Shown: piece after piece, positions 17,555-25,739 of the stretch
Layout: each line of letters begins with the position of its first letter
Numbering within the stretch: position 1 is the stretch's first letter
Source: JADJVL01 sp046331545
GTDB lineage: Bacteria > Acidobacteriota > Holophagae > Holophagales > Holophagaceae
DNA: 64,000 nt
Assembly: GCA_046331545.1 (NCBI GenBank)
Contig: JAXLQR010000002.1
Location: 1,364,001 to 1,428,000 of the forward strand
Reading direction: 5' to 3'
Notes under the pieces: generated by a model
Seen by the model: only the letters and a program-made list of their open reading frames with translations
Told to the model about the DNA's origin: nothing
Databases searched by the model: none
Program-made: the position numbers and the translations under genes

Positions 17555-18705
17555 TCCTTCAGGTCCACCGCCCCGGGCAGCGGGGCCTTGGGGTCCCCCA
17601 CCACGAGCACGCGGATCTCCTCGGGGCGGAGGAGCCGCCGCAGCAGCGCGTTGACGCCCTCGCGGGTGGGCTCGGGCGTGGCCCCCGCCACGGCCGCGCG
17701 GGCCTCGCGGAGGAGCCTCGTCTCGGGGTCGAGGGCCTCTACCCGGCGGCGGTCCTGCCACCGCGCCAGGGCCGCCTTGAAGGCAGTCTCGCCCAGGCCC
17801 TGCTGCCCCGTCCTCGCCAGCACGTCCCGCAGGCGCTGGGCCTCGGCCCCCGCCTGGGCGGCGGGCACGGCGGACCGCAGGCCGCGCCAGCCCGGGCCCG
17901 CCGCCGCGCCGGCCTCGGCCTCCAGGGCCAGGGCCAGAGCGATCGCTTCGGCCTCGCTGGCGCAGGGCACGCCCGCCAGGACGGCCGCCGGGGCCACCGC
18001 GGGGTCCCGCCGCAGGTAGAGCCCGCCCCGGACGGGGGTGGCGGGCGGCGGCGGGGCCGCCGGCCCCTCGGCCTTCCAGGCCCCCAGGGAGACCGCGAGC
18101 TGCTGGCGCAGGCTCTCGGGATCCACCGGGCCCGTCACCAGGAGGCGGGCCTTGGAAGGGACCCAGTGGGCCTGGTGCCAGGCCTTCAGTTCCGCCATCC
18201 CGGCCTTGCGCCAGGGGGCGGAGCCTTCCCCGCCGAGCAGCGCCGAGAACGCCAGGGCCTGGGGGTCCTGGACCGCCTCCCGCCGGCCGCGGGCGAAGGA
18301 GGCCCGCAGGTCCGGATAGATCGGCGAGGCCAGAAGGGAGCCCAGGATGTTGAGGAAGGGGCCCAGATCCCGGGAGAAGACGCGCATCCTCAGCAGCGCG
18401 GCGTCCGGGAGGCCCTCGCCCTCGAGGCTGGCGCCGAGGCCCTCCACCTGCTCGTCCACGTCGCGGTAGCCGTAGAGGCCGCCCCCGCCGAGGCGCAGGG
18501 CCAGCGGCGCGAGGAAGCCCAGGCCGTCCCGGGAGGCGTCCGAGGGGACGGCCAGCGCCGCGGTGACGGCCCGGGCCCCGGGATCGGGCCGGACGGAGAC
18601 CCTCAGGCCGTTGGCAAGGGTGAACTCGACGGCCCGGGGCTGCGCGGGTCCGGGCAGGGCGGCGAGGGCGAGGATCGCGGGGAGGCTGCGGCGGAAGGGC
18701 GTCAC
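17551..18705 (-). CDS. M16-fold protein, second gene of pair, no zinc motif
   Basis: This 384-residue protein has a signal peptide and a 'TLANGLRVSVRPDPGARAV' opening typical of M16 peptidases. Where active members have HxxEH, the sequence reads LGFLAPLAL. The later 'ELKAWHQAHWVPSKARLLVTGPVD' is the usual M16 'FYRxxYxPxNATLVVVGD' segment. It therefore keeps the M16 fold without the inverzincin site. GTG start, overlapping the stop of its partner (GTGA). It probably acts as a heterodimer subunit in the periplasm. Confidence 0.72.
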   Translation of the reverse strand: MTPFRRSLPAILALAALPGPAQPRAVEFTLANGLRVSVRPDPGARAVTAALAVPSDASRDGLGFLAPLALRLGGGGLYGYRDVDEQVEGLGASLEGEGLPDAALLRMRVFSRDLGPFLNILGSLLASPIYPDLRASFARGRREAVQDPQALAFSALLGGEGSAPWRKAGMAELKAWHQAHWVPSKARLLVTGPVDPESLRQQLAVSLGAWKAEGPAAPPPPATPVRGGLYLRRDPAVAPAAVLAGVPCASEAEAIALALALEAEAGAAAGPGWRGLRSAVPAAQAGAEAQRLRDVLARTGQQGLGETAFKAALARWQDRRRVEALDPETRLLREARAAVAGATPEPTREGVNALLRRLLRPEEIRVLVVGDPKAPLPGAVDLKD

Positions 18706-20351
18706 TTGGGCTTCTCCTGGGCTCGGGCCGCGAGCTGCTGCTTCAGCGTGTCGCGCACCTTCCGCTTCTGGTCCACGGGCAGCGCGAGGATCTGCCCGAG
18801 CTGCGAGCGCACGTCGTCGCCGAGACGCAGGTCGTCGTTGGGGTACTTCGGGCGGAGGAACTCGGTGAGCAGCTCGGCGATGTCGCCCTCCAGGGTGTCG
18901 TCCCCGAGGGCCGCCTTCTTCGGGGTGAGGCCGATGGCCTGCACGCCGCGGCGCTCCCCGAGGTGCAGGGTCACCGCGTGGCGGACCGACTCCGGCGTCA
19001 CCGCCGCGAGGCGGTCGAGGGACAGCAGGTAGCTGGCCTCGTCCCCGGTGAGGGCCCAGGCCCGCGCCAGGGCGGTGGCGAGCCGGCCGGGGTGGTCGAG
19101 GTCCCGCGCCCGCTCCGCGCGGGCGAGGGCGACCACGCGCGCCACCTGGTCGGGGCTGGGGGCCTGGGTGCGGAGGCGCTCGACCTCGCCGCCGATGACC
19201 TGGGCGAGGTCCGACGGGCTCCGTTCGCCGCTGGCTTCGGCCCAGACGAGGAAGAGGTCGCCGTCCGGGCGACCGGAGCCCGCCAGCGCCACGCCCGCGA
19301 GGCGGCCCTGGCCCGCGCCCTCCAGGAGGCGCGTCGCGAGGCGGGCGCTCCGGCCGCCGGCCAGGATGCCCGCCGCCACCTCCAGGGCCGCGTGGTCGGG
19401 GTGGCCCGCCCCCGGCACCCTCCACGCCACCATGTACGCGGCGTGGTCGTCCATGTCGAGGAAGACGCGGCGGTCCGCGGGCCCGAGGGGCTCGCGGTGC
19501 GCGACGGGCTCGAGGGGCTCCCCCGCGGCCAGGACTCCGAAGGAGGCGGCCAGCACCGGGTCCACGTCCTCCCAGCCGAGGTCGCCCACCAGCACCAGGA
19601 CGAGATTCGCCGGCGCGAAGGCGCGGGCGGCGAAGGCCCGGACCTCGGCGCGGCGGAGGCGCGCCCGCTCGGACGGCCAGCCCTCGGCGGGACGGCCGGC
19701 GGCGGCCGCGGGATAGGCCTCCTGGCGCAGCACGTCCTCCAGCCGCGCGAGGTCCCCGGGGACCGGCGCCGCGGCCATCGCCTCGCGATGGTGGTAGAAG
19801 CCGGGCAGGTCGAGGGAGCGAAGGCCCCGGGCCAGGGCGTTGCACCAGGCCTTCCAGCCGTCCCCGGGCCGGTCGGCTCCCCACAGGGTGGTGAGCGGGC
19901 CGCACTCGAGCAGGCCGTCGGCGGGAGGGGCCGCCGGAGCGGGATGGCGGAGGAGGGCCTCGCGGAAGGCCTTCGCCAGTTGCGCCTCCCGCGCGGGATC
20001 CGAGGAGGGCCTCGCGAGGGCGTAGGCCGCCCGCGCGGCCTCCAGTTCCTGGAACTTCCGCTGGGCGAGCACCGCGTCCCAGGCCTGGTCCAGGTCCTCC
20101 TGGGGGCCTTCAGCCGCCGGCGCCGACAGGGCCCGGGCCGCCAGCCGCGCCGACCCGGACGCGCCGGGCGGGTCGTCCACGCCGCCCACGCGCGCGGCGA
20201 GGCGCGCCGAGACGCCCGGGCCCGGCCGGCGCGCCAGGACCACCGTCAGTCCGTTCGGAAGCTGGCGGCGCTGGAAGGGGACGGCGAGATCCGGCGCCTG
20301 GGCCCCCGCGGCGACGGGGAGCAGCAGCAGGAGGATGCGGAGCAGCTTCAC
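18702..20351 (-). CDS. M16-fold protein, first gene of pair, no zinc motif
   Basis: This 549-residue protein has a signal peptide (MKLLRILLLLLPVAAGAQA) and an 'LPNGLTVVLARRPG' opening. Where HxxEH is expected the text is SARLAARAL. The second M16 half is well kept, including 'HPDHAALEVAAGILAGGRSARLATRLLE'. The C-terminus (about 500-549) is Lys/Gln-rich and helical. In known pairs one subunit usually carries HxxEH and the other an R/Y pair; here neither does. A chaperone or binding role is possible. GTG start with CAAGGT at the -10-like distance. Confidence 0.72.
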   Translation of the reverse strand: MKLLRILLLLLPVAAGAQAPDLAVPFQRRQLPNGLTVVLARRPGPGVSARLAARVGGVDDPPGASGSARLAARALSAPAAEGPQEDLDQAWDAVLAQRKFQELEAARAAYALARPSSDPAREAQLAKAFREALLRHPAPAAPPADGLLECGPLTTLWGADRPGDGWKAWCNALARGLRSLDLPGFYHHREAMAAAPVPGDLARLEDVLRQEAYPAAAAGRPAEGWPSERARLRRAEVRAFAARAFAPANLVLVLVGDLGWEDVDPVLAASFGVLAAGEPLEPVAHREPLGPADRRVFLDMDDHAAYMVAWRVPGAGHPDHAALEVAAGILAGGRSARLATRLLEGAGQGRLAGVALAGSGRPDGDLFLVWAEASGERSPSDLAQVIGGEVERLRTQAPSPDQVARVVALARAERARDLDHPGRLATALARAWALTGDEASYLLSLDRLAAVTPESVRHAVTLHLGERRGVQAIGLTPKKAALGDDTLEGDIAELLTEFLRPKYPNDDLRLGDDVRSQLGQILALPVDQKRKVRDTLKQQLAARAQEKPK

Positions 20352-20481
20352 GGGTGCACCTTGGGGAAGACCGAATCTTTCCTTGTCTCACGGCGGCCGG
20401 GACCGGGCAAGGCGGGATCCCGCCCGCCGGCGGACCGCATCCATGCGTGCCCGGGGCCGCGCCAGGGTTCCCGCCCTGGGC

Positions 20482-20487
20482 TACACT
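20482..20487 (+). promoter_or_regulatory. -10-like TACACT upstream of prs
   Basis: TACACT lies 36 nt before the prs ATG. An inverted repeat CCAGGG/CCCTGG (20462-20479) sits directly upstream where a regulator could bind. No clear -35. Confidence 0.35.
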
Positions 20488-20523
20488 TCCCCCTATCCAC
20501 GCGTCGCAGGGAACGGGGCCGCC

Positions 20524-21471
20524 ATGTTCGGTGAGATGAAGGTCTTTTCGGGGACGAGCCACCTGGCGCTCGCGCAGGGCATCGCCGCGCACATCGGCAT
20601 GCCGCTGGGGAAGGTGAAGTTCACCCGCTTCAGCAACGAGAACATCAAGGTGAAGATCGACGAGAACGTGCGCGAGAGCGACGTGTTCGTCATCCAGACG
20701 AGCTGCCCGCCCGTCAGCGACAACCTCATGGAGCTGCTCATCCTCATCGACGCGCTGAAGTTCTCGAGCGCGGCCCGCATCACGGCGGTGCTGCCCTACT
20801 TCCCCTACGCGCGCTCGGACAAGAAGGACGAGGCGCGCATCTCCATCACCGCGCGGCTCGTGGCGGACCTCCTGCAGACCGCCGGCGCGGACCGCGTCCT
20901 CACGATGACGCTCCACGCGCCGCAGATCATGGGCTTCTTCCACACCCCCGCGGACCAGCTCTTCGCCACGCCGATCCTGGCCCAGCACTTCATGCGCACC
21001 GACCTCACCAACAGCGTGGTCGTCGCCACCGACGCGGGGGCCGCGAAGTTCGCGGGGCACTTCGCCAAGCGGCTGAAGCTTCCCCTGGCGCTGATCGACA
21101 AGCGCCGCTCCGACGACAGCGAGAAGGCCGAGAGCGTGGCGCTCATCGGCGACGTGGACGGCAAGGACGCCATCATCTACGACGACGAGATCGCCACCGG
21201 CGGCTCCATCGCCGAGGCCTCCAAGATGCTGCGGCGCTTCGGCGCGAGGAAGGTCCGCGTGGGCGTCACCCACCCGGTCTTCAGCGGTCCCGCGGTGGAC
21301 CGCCTGAACGAGGCGGAGCTGGACGAGCTCGTGGTGACCGACACCATCCCGGTGCCGGCGGAGAAGGCCTCGGCCATCCGGAACCTGAAGGTGCTCAGCA
21401 CGGCGGCCATGCTCGGCGACGCCATCCTCCGCATCCACGGCGGCCGAAGCATCAGCGAGATGATGGATTGA
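20524..21471 (+). CDS. prs: ribose-phosphate pyrophosphokinase (PRPP synthetase)
   Basis: This 315-residue enzyme makes PRPP from ribose 5-phosphate and ATP for nucleotide, His and Trp synthesis. It has 'FSGTSHLALAQ', 'FSNENIKVKI', the flexible-loop segment 'YARSDKKDEARISI', 'HAPQIMGFF' and the PRPP loop 'DDEIATGGSI'. Length equals E. coli Prs. I chose the ATG at 20524, which matches the family start; in-frame upstream sequence is not conserved. The stop overlaps the next TTG start, so this housekeeping gene is translationally coupled to two unusual genes. Confidence 0.94.
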   Translation: MFGEMKVFSGTSHLALAQGIAAHIGMPLGKVKFTRFSNENIKVKIDENVRESDVFVIQTSCPPVSDNLMELLILIDALKFSSAARITAVLPYFPYARSDKKDEARISITARLVADLLQTAGADRVLTMTLHAPQIMGFFHTPADQLFATPILAQHFMRTDLTNSVVVATDAGAAKFAGHFAKRLKLPLALIDKRRSDDSEKAESVALIGDVDGKDAIIYDDEIATGGSIAEASKMLRRFGARKVRVGVTHPVFSGPAVDRLNEAELDELVVTDTIPVPAEKASAIRNLKVLSTAAMLGDAILRIHGGRSISEMMD

Positions 21472-22646
21472 GCCTGCGCGCCCTCGAGGAACGGATCGCG
21501 CGCTCGGGGACGCTGCCGGACCTCGGACTGGGACCGGAGGCCCAGGCGCGGTGCGAGGGCCTCTTCAGCCGCCCCTTCATCCTCCTCCACGCCGCCTGCG
21601 AGCTCTACGCGGCGCGGGTGGCCTACGACCTCGCCGGGGACCTGGGCTGGCATCCGCGCCTGCGCGCCGGGGCGGGGCTCGAGGCCCTGCTCGAGGGGCT
21701 CCACGCCCAGTCCCGCCCGCCGGCGGCCTGGATGCTGGACTTCATGGCGGACGAGGGCCTGCTGCGCCGGGAGGGGGACCGCTACCACCTGGCGGCCGAG
21801 CCGGACTTCGGCACCGGCGAGCTGAGGGCCGCCGCGGAGGCCGCCGCCCCGGGATGCGGCGTGAACTTCGACCTGCTGGACACCATCCGGCGGCAGGTCC
21901 CGCCCTTCTTCCGGGAGGGCAGGCCCGGCGAAGGCCTCCTCTTCGACCTCTCCACCCTGCCCCTCTGGCTCGCCTACTTCAGCAACGCCAACCCCGAGTA
22001 CCTCCCCAACAACGTCTTCGCCGCGCTGGCCTTGAAGGACGGCCTGCCCGAGGGCGCCCGCGTCCTCGAGCTCGGGGCGGGGGCGGGCAGCTTCGCCGAG
22101 CTGACGGCCTCCGAAGGGGCGCGGGAGGGTTGGCTGGGCCGCGTCGCGGACTACCGCTTCACCGACGTGACCCCCACCTTCCTGCGCAAGGCCCAGCGCG
22201 AGCTGCGCGGCCGCGCGCCGGGCCTTCCCCTCAGCTTCCAGGCCTTCGACCTGAACCGGCCCTTCACCGAGCAGGGCCTCGAACCCGGCGCCTTCGACGC
22301 CATCCTGGGGATCAACGTGGTGCACGTGGCCACGGACCTCCTCGGCGCCCTCGAAGGCCTCCGCGCCCTGCTCGCCCCCGGCGGGCGCCTCGTCCTCGGG
22401 GAATGCCTCAAGCCGGACCTCGCGAAGCCCATCTATCTCGAGTTCTTCTTCAAGTTCGTGCGGAGCTTCAACGACGTGGCGCTGGATCCCGACTACCGTC
22501 CGGCGGCGGGCTTCCTGACGCCCGAGGCCTGGGAGAAGGCGCTCCGGCGCGCGGGCTTCGCCTCCGTGCGGCGCTACCCGGACACCCGCGCCCTGATGGC
22601 GGCCTTCCCCACCTTCTACGTGGGCGCCCTCAGCGCCGGGGCCTGA
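21468..22646 (+). CDS. class I SAM-dependent methyltransferase
   Basis: This 392-residue protein starts at TTG, overlapping the prs stop (TTGA). The N-terminal 150 residues are a winged-helix-like region ('MLDFMADEGLLRREGDRYHL'). Motif I VLELGAGAG begins near residue 200, followed by 'DVTPTFLRKAQREL', 'GINVVHVATDLLGAL' and 'LLAPGGRLVLGE'. The arrangement resembles C-methyltransferase domains found in polyketide synthases and related O-methyltransferases. The substrate is unknown. The next gene overlaps its stop. Confidence 0.72.
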   Translation: MSLRALEERIARSGTLPDLGLGPEAQARCEGLFSRPFILLHAACELYAARVAYDLAGDLGWHPRLRAGAGLEALLEGLHAQSRPPAAWMLDFMADEGLLRREGDRYHLAAEPDFGTGELRAAAEAAAPGCGVNFDLLDTIRRQVPPFFREGRPGEGLLFDLSTLPLWLAYFSNANPEYLPNNVFAALALKDGLPEGARVLELGAGAGSFAELTASEGAREGWLGRVADYRFTDVTPTFLRKAQRELRGRAPGLPLSFQAFDLNRPFTEQGLEPGAFDAILGINVVHVATDLLGALEGLRALLAPGGRLVLGECLKPDLAKPIYLEFFFKFVRSFNDVALDPDYRPAAGFLTPEAWEKALRRAGFASVRRYPDTRALMAAFPTFYVGALSAGA

Positions 22647-23245
22647 TGGCCGCCACCCTCCGTCAGCTCCTCGTCCAGCGCGCCGCCCGGCTCCAGGGGC
22701 GACCCGCCCTCACGTGCGCCGAGTGGGGCACCCTGAGCCATGCCCGGCTCCGCAACCGCGTGGAGGGCGTGGCCCTCGGCCTGATGGCGCGCCCGCTGCC
22801 CCCGGGGACGGCGGTGCGATGGCCCGGGTCCGGGCCCTGGGCGTGGGTGGCGGAGGTCGCGGCGGCGTGCTGCGGCCTGGCCTGGGAGGCTTCGGGCCTC
22901 GTCCTGGACGCGGAGGCCGCCGGCGCGGACTTCAACAGCGAGGGGGGACGCGGGCCCTACCACGAGCGGGGAGAGGAGCTTTCCGGAGAGAGCCTCTTCC
23001 ACCGGGGCCTGACCCAGGAGGCGGTGATCGGCCGCCTCGCGCGCCTGAACGCGCGGCTGGGCTGGGACCACGAGACCGCGGTGGCCGTGCCCGGAGCGGC
23101 GGCCTCCACCCCGGAAGGCCGGGCCGCCCTTTGGAGCGCGCTCTACGCGGGGGCCCACGCGATCCTCGCGGAGCCCGTCCCGGCCCGGGGTGGCGGCGTT
23201 GACCCCTTCGATCCCTCCGCCTTCCGGGGCTTCTGGGAGCCTTAG
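22646..23245 (+). CDS. shortened AMP-ligase (ANL)-like protein
   Basis: This 199-residue protein opens like an acyl-CoA synthetase/NRPS adenylation domain: 'TLRQLLVQRAARLQGRPAL', then an 'LRNRVEGVALGLMARPLPPGTAV' helix-strand. A later stretch, 'GRAALWSALYAGAHAILAEP', resembles the region after motif A4. The ATP-binding loop (TSGTTGxPK) and the C-terminal catalytic half are missing. No frameshift explains this, so it is a compact protein rather than an obvious pseudogene. It may bind an acyl substrate for the upstream methyltransferase; that is conjecture. Confidence 0.5.
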   Translation: MAATLRQLLVQRAARLQGRPALTCAEWGTLSHARLRNRVEGVALGLMARPLPPGTAVRWPGSGPWAWVAEVAAACCGLAWEASGLVLDAEAAGADFNSEGGRGPYHERGEELSGESLFHRGLTQEAVIGRLARLNARLGWDHETAVAVPGAAASTPEGRAALWSALYAGAHAILAEPVPARGGGVDPFDPSAFRGFWEP

Positions 23246-23250
23246 GCCGC

Positions 23251-24204
23251 TCAGCTCCTCGGCTGGTCGGTGGCGACCCGGTTCCGGCCCTCGGCCTTGG
23301 CGCGGTAGAGGGCCGCGTCGGCGCGCGCGAGCAGCGAGCCCGCGTCGGGATCCTCCTCGTGGACCTGCGCCACGCCGAGGCTGCAGGAGACGAGGATGGG
23401 CGCGCTGCCGGGGATCTGCACGGGCTCGGAGCAGAGGGCCAGGCGGAGGTTCTCCGCCACGGTGGCGGCCTCGCCGGCCTGGGTCTCGGGCAGCACCACG
23501 AGGAACTCCTCCCCGCCGATGCGCCCCACCTGGTCGCTGCCCCGCAGTCGGCCCATCACCAGGCCTCCGAAGACCTGGAGGACGCGGTCCCCCGCGGCAT
23601 GGCCGTAGGTGTCGTTGACGCGCTTGAAGTGGTCGAGGTCGCAGAGCAGCACGGACAGCGGGCGCCCGTGCCGCCGGGCGAGGTCGAAGTGCTTCTCGAG
23701 GTACGTGAGCACGGTCGCGCGGTTGCTCACGCCGGTCAGGGCGTCCACGGTGGTCTGGGCCAGCACCGCCTGGTGGTAGTGGCGTTCCAGCTCGTCCAGG
23801 CGCTTGGCCTTGAACGCGTGCGGCCCGACGCGCACCACGTCGCCGTTCTCGAGCTTGAGCGTGGCGTTGGCTTCCACCCGGCGGCCGTTCACGAAGGTGC
23901 CGTTGGTGCTTCCCTTGTCGTGGAGCAGCACCGTCACCGCGCCGTCGTCCTGGACCACCAGCTCGAGGACCGCGTGGCGGCGGCTCACCTCGTGCTCGGG
24001 CAGGCTGAGGTCGTTGTCGGCGGTACGCCCGATGCGCAGCCCCCGCTGGGGCAGCGGGATCACCTCGCCGATGGGGTTCCCCACGTAGCGGATGAGGGCC
24101 CACTCGTCGTGCGGGAGGGCGCTCCGAGGCCCCGTCCCGGCCCCCAGCAGGGTGGCGGGATCCCTGGAGATGGTCTCGTCGGACGGAGGACGGGTGCTGG
24201 TCAT
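23251..24204 (-). CDS. FHA-GGDEF diguanylate cyclase with intact I-site
   Basis: This 317-residue soluble protein has an FHA domain (about 45-135: 'LRIGRTADND', 'VSRRHAVLEL', 'GSTNGTFVNG') then a GGDEF domain (about 155-317). The active site is GGEEF at 230-234, and RGSD lies five residues before it, the RxxD inhibitory site. It should make c-di-GMP from GTP, gated by phosphothreonine binding at the FHA domain. It forms a pair with the paralogue at 24288-25211. No clear Shine-Dalgarno; a TACGCT lies upstream. Confidence 0.9.
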   Translation of the reverse strand: MTSTRPPSDETISRDPATLLGAGTGPRSALPHDEWALIRYVGNPIGEVIPLPQRGLRIGRTADNDLSLPEHEVSRRHAVLELVVQDDGAVTVLLHDKGSTNGTFVNGRRVEANATLKLENGDVVRVGPHAFKAKRLDELERHYHQAVLAQTTVDALTGVSNRATVLTYLEKHFDLARRHGRPLSVLLCDLDHFKRVNDTYGHAAGDRVLQVFGGLVMGRLRGSDQVGRIGGEEFLVVLPETQAGEAATVAENLRLALCSEPVQIPGSAPILVSCSLGVAQVHEEDPDAGSLLARADAALYRAKAEGRNRVATDQPRS

Positions 24205-24287
24205 GGGGAGGAGGGACGCCCCCCAGCGTAGCAGCCCGCGCCGGATGACGGCCCGGGGACCTGGGCGCCGCGCGGCCCCGCCCGGAC

Positions 24288-25211
24288 CTAGCCGCGCACG
24301 CAGTTCCGGCCGTCCCCCTTGGCCTGGTAGAGCGCCTTGTCCGCCCGGCCCAGGAGGTCGCCGGCGCTCTGGTCCGACGCTTCGAGCACCGCCACGCCGA
24401 GGCTGAGGGTGGCCGTCAGGGCGATGCCGCCCGGGAGCGCGTGGCTGACGGACTCGGCGGAGGCCCGCACCTGCTCCGCGCGGGCCACGGCCTGCTCGAG
24501 GCCCGCGCCGGGGAGCACCAGCAGGAATTCCTCCCCGCCGATGCGGCCCGCCACCTCGGTTCCGCTGACGCTCGCGCCGAGGATGCGGCCCACGCCCCGC
24601 AGGACCTCGTCACCGGCGGGGTGGCCGTAGGTGTCGTTCACGCGCTTGAAGTGGTCCACGTCGAGGGCGACCACGCTCAGCACCTGCCCCGAGTCGCGGC
24701 CGAGGGTGAAGCGCTCCTCCAGGAAGGCGAGGGTGCTGCGCCGGTTCGCGAGGCCCGTGAGGGCGTCCCGCATGGACATGTCCTGCAGGGACTCGTGGAA
24801 GGCCCGCTCGAGGGGATCGAGGGAGACGATCTTGAAGACGTGGCCCCCCAGGCCGATGCGGTCGCCCGGACCGCAGGCCCGCTTCCCGCTCAGGCGCACG
24901 CCGTTGAGCCGGGTCCCGTTGGTAGAGCCGAGGTCCTCCACCACCAGCTCGCCCGCGCCGCCGGGCGTCACGATCACCTGGGCGTGGAGGCGGCTGACCT
25001 CGCTGTCCACGAGGGGGATGTGGGCGTCGGCGGAGCGCCCCAGGAGGTTCCGCCCGGGCACGAGGTTGTAGACCCGGCCGAGGGCCGATCCCTGGTAGGC
25101 CACGAGGGCAAAGGTGGGCGCGGGCGGCTCCCCCTCGCCCTCGCCGCGGGGCACGGAGAGCGTCGGGTCGTCGAGCCAGCCCTGGGTCAGGGGCACCGCG
25201 ACGGTGCGCAT
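24288..25211 (-). CDS. FHA-GGDEF diguanylate cyclase without I-site
   Basis: This 307-residue paralogue of the downstream gene has the same order: FHA (about 50-130: 'LLGRSADAHI', 'VSRLHAQVIV', 'GSTNGTRLNG') then GGDEF with GGEEF at 225-229. At the RxxD position it has SGTE, so product inhibition is probably lost. I chose the ATG at 25211 because GGAGGAG lies 5 nt upstream; a GTG 42 bases earlier is possible. It is probably regulated by threonine phosphorylation through FHA. Confidence 0.9.
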   Translation of the reverse strand: MRTVAVPLTQGWLDDPTLSVPRGEGEGEPPAPTFALVAYQGSALGRVYNLVPGRNLLGRSADAHIPLVDSEVSRLHAQVIVTPGGAGELVVEDLGSTNGTRLNGVRLSGKRACGPGDRIGLGGHVFKIVSLDPLERAFHESLQDMSMRDALTGLANRRSTLAFLEERFTLGRDSGQVLSVVALDVDHFKRVNDTYGHPAGDEVLRGVGRILGASVSGTEVAGRIGGEEFLLVLPGAGLEQAVARAEQVRASAESVSHALPGGIALTATLSLGVAVLEASDQSAGDLLGRADKALYQAKGDGRNCVRG

Positions 25212-25378
25212 GGCCTCCTCCGGACGCGGCGGCGGCTTGCCGTCGCCGTTCACCGACGGCTCCGGGGACGGCGGCCACGCGCGGGAAGGGCTGGGAGGAC
25301 GGTCATGGGCGGCGGGGGGAAACCCCTAGCTTAGCGCCAGGCCGGTCCCGGGGCACCCGTCCCGCGCCAAGAACACCC

Positions 25379-25406
25379 TTGCGAAGCTGCGGCCGGCTGG
25401 TACTCT
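25379..25406 (+). promoter_or_regulatory. promoter of the tRNA-Gln/tRNA-Glu unit
   Basis: -35 TTGCGA (25379-25384), a 16-bp spacer, and -10 TACTCT (25401-25406). The expected start is about 25413, six bases before the mature tRNA. Confidence 0.65.
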
Positions 25407-25418
25407 GAAGGGCGCCAC

Positions 25419-25493
25419 TGGGGAGTGGTCTAATGGTAGGACAACAGATTCTGATTCTGTCAGGTGAGGGTTCGAATCCTTCCTCCCCAACCA
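25419..25493 (+). tRNA. tRNA-Gln (CTG)
   Basis: The cloverleaf is complete: acceptor TGGGGAG/CTCCCCA, anticodon stem ACAGA/TCTGT with loop TTCTGAT giving anticodon CTG, a T-arm with TTCGAAT, discriminator A, and encoded CCA at 25491-25493. Confidence 0.95.
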
Positions 25494-25516
25494 GCAACAA
25501 GCCCAGCAACAACCTT

Positions 25517-25591
25517 GGTCCCTTCGTCTAGCGGTTAGGACACCGCCCTCTCACGGCGGCAGCAGGGGTTCGATTCCCCTAGGGACTACCA
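25517..25591 (+). tRNA. tRNA-Glu (CTC)
   Basis: Acceptor GGTCCCT/AGGGACT (first pair G-T), anticodon stem CCGCC/GGCGG with loop CTCTCAC giving CTC, a T-loop TTCGATT, discriminator A and encoded CCA at 25589-25591. It is 23 bases after tRNA-Gln and is co-transcribed with it. Confidence 0.95.
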
Positions 25592-25592
25592 G

Positions 25593-25621
25593 ACGGCCCG
25601 CGACAGCGGGCCGTGCCTTTT
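25593..25621 (+). terminator. intrinsic terminator of the tRNA unit
   Basis: A perfect 9-bp stem ACGGCCCGC/GCGGGCCGT with loop GACA is followed by GCCTTTT. It begins two bases after the tRNA-Glu CCA. Confidence 0.85.
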
Positions 25622-25739
25622 CCGGGCCGAGCCTTTTCCCGGGCCGTGACCGCGCGCCGCCCCCTGCGCCGGCCCGCGCTTCCTGGAAACCCGGGCCGGA
25701 ACCTGGGCATTCTGGAATGTTGCCTTTCATGGAGTCCGG

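Noticed and set aside
22646..23245. The shortened AMP-ligase gene as a frameshifted pseudogene
   Set aside because: No continuation of the ligase was seen in other frames downstream; the next gene begins on the opposite strand 5 bases after its stop, and the start is coupled to the upstream gene.
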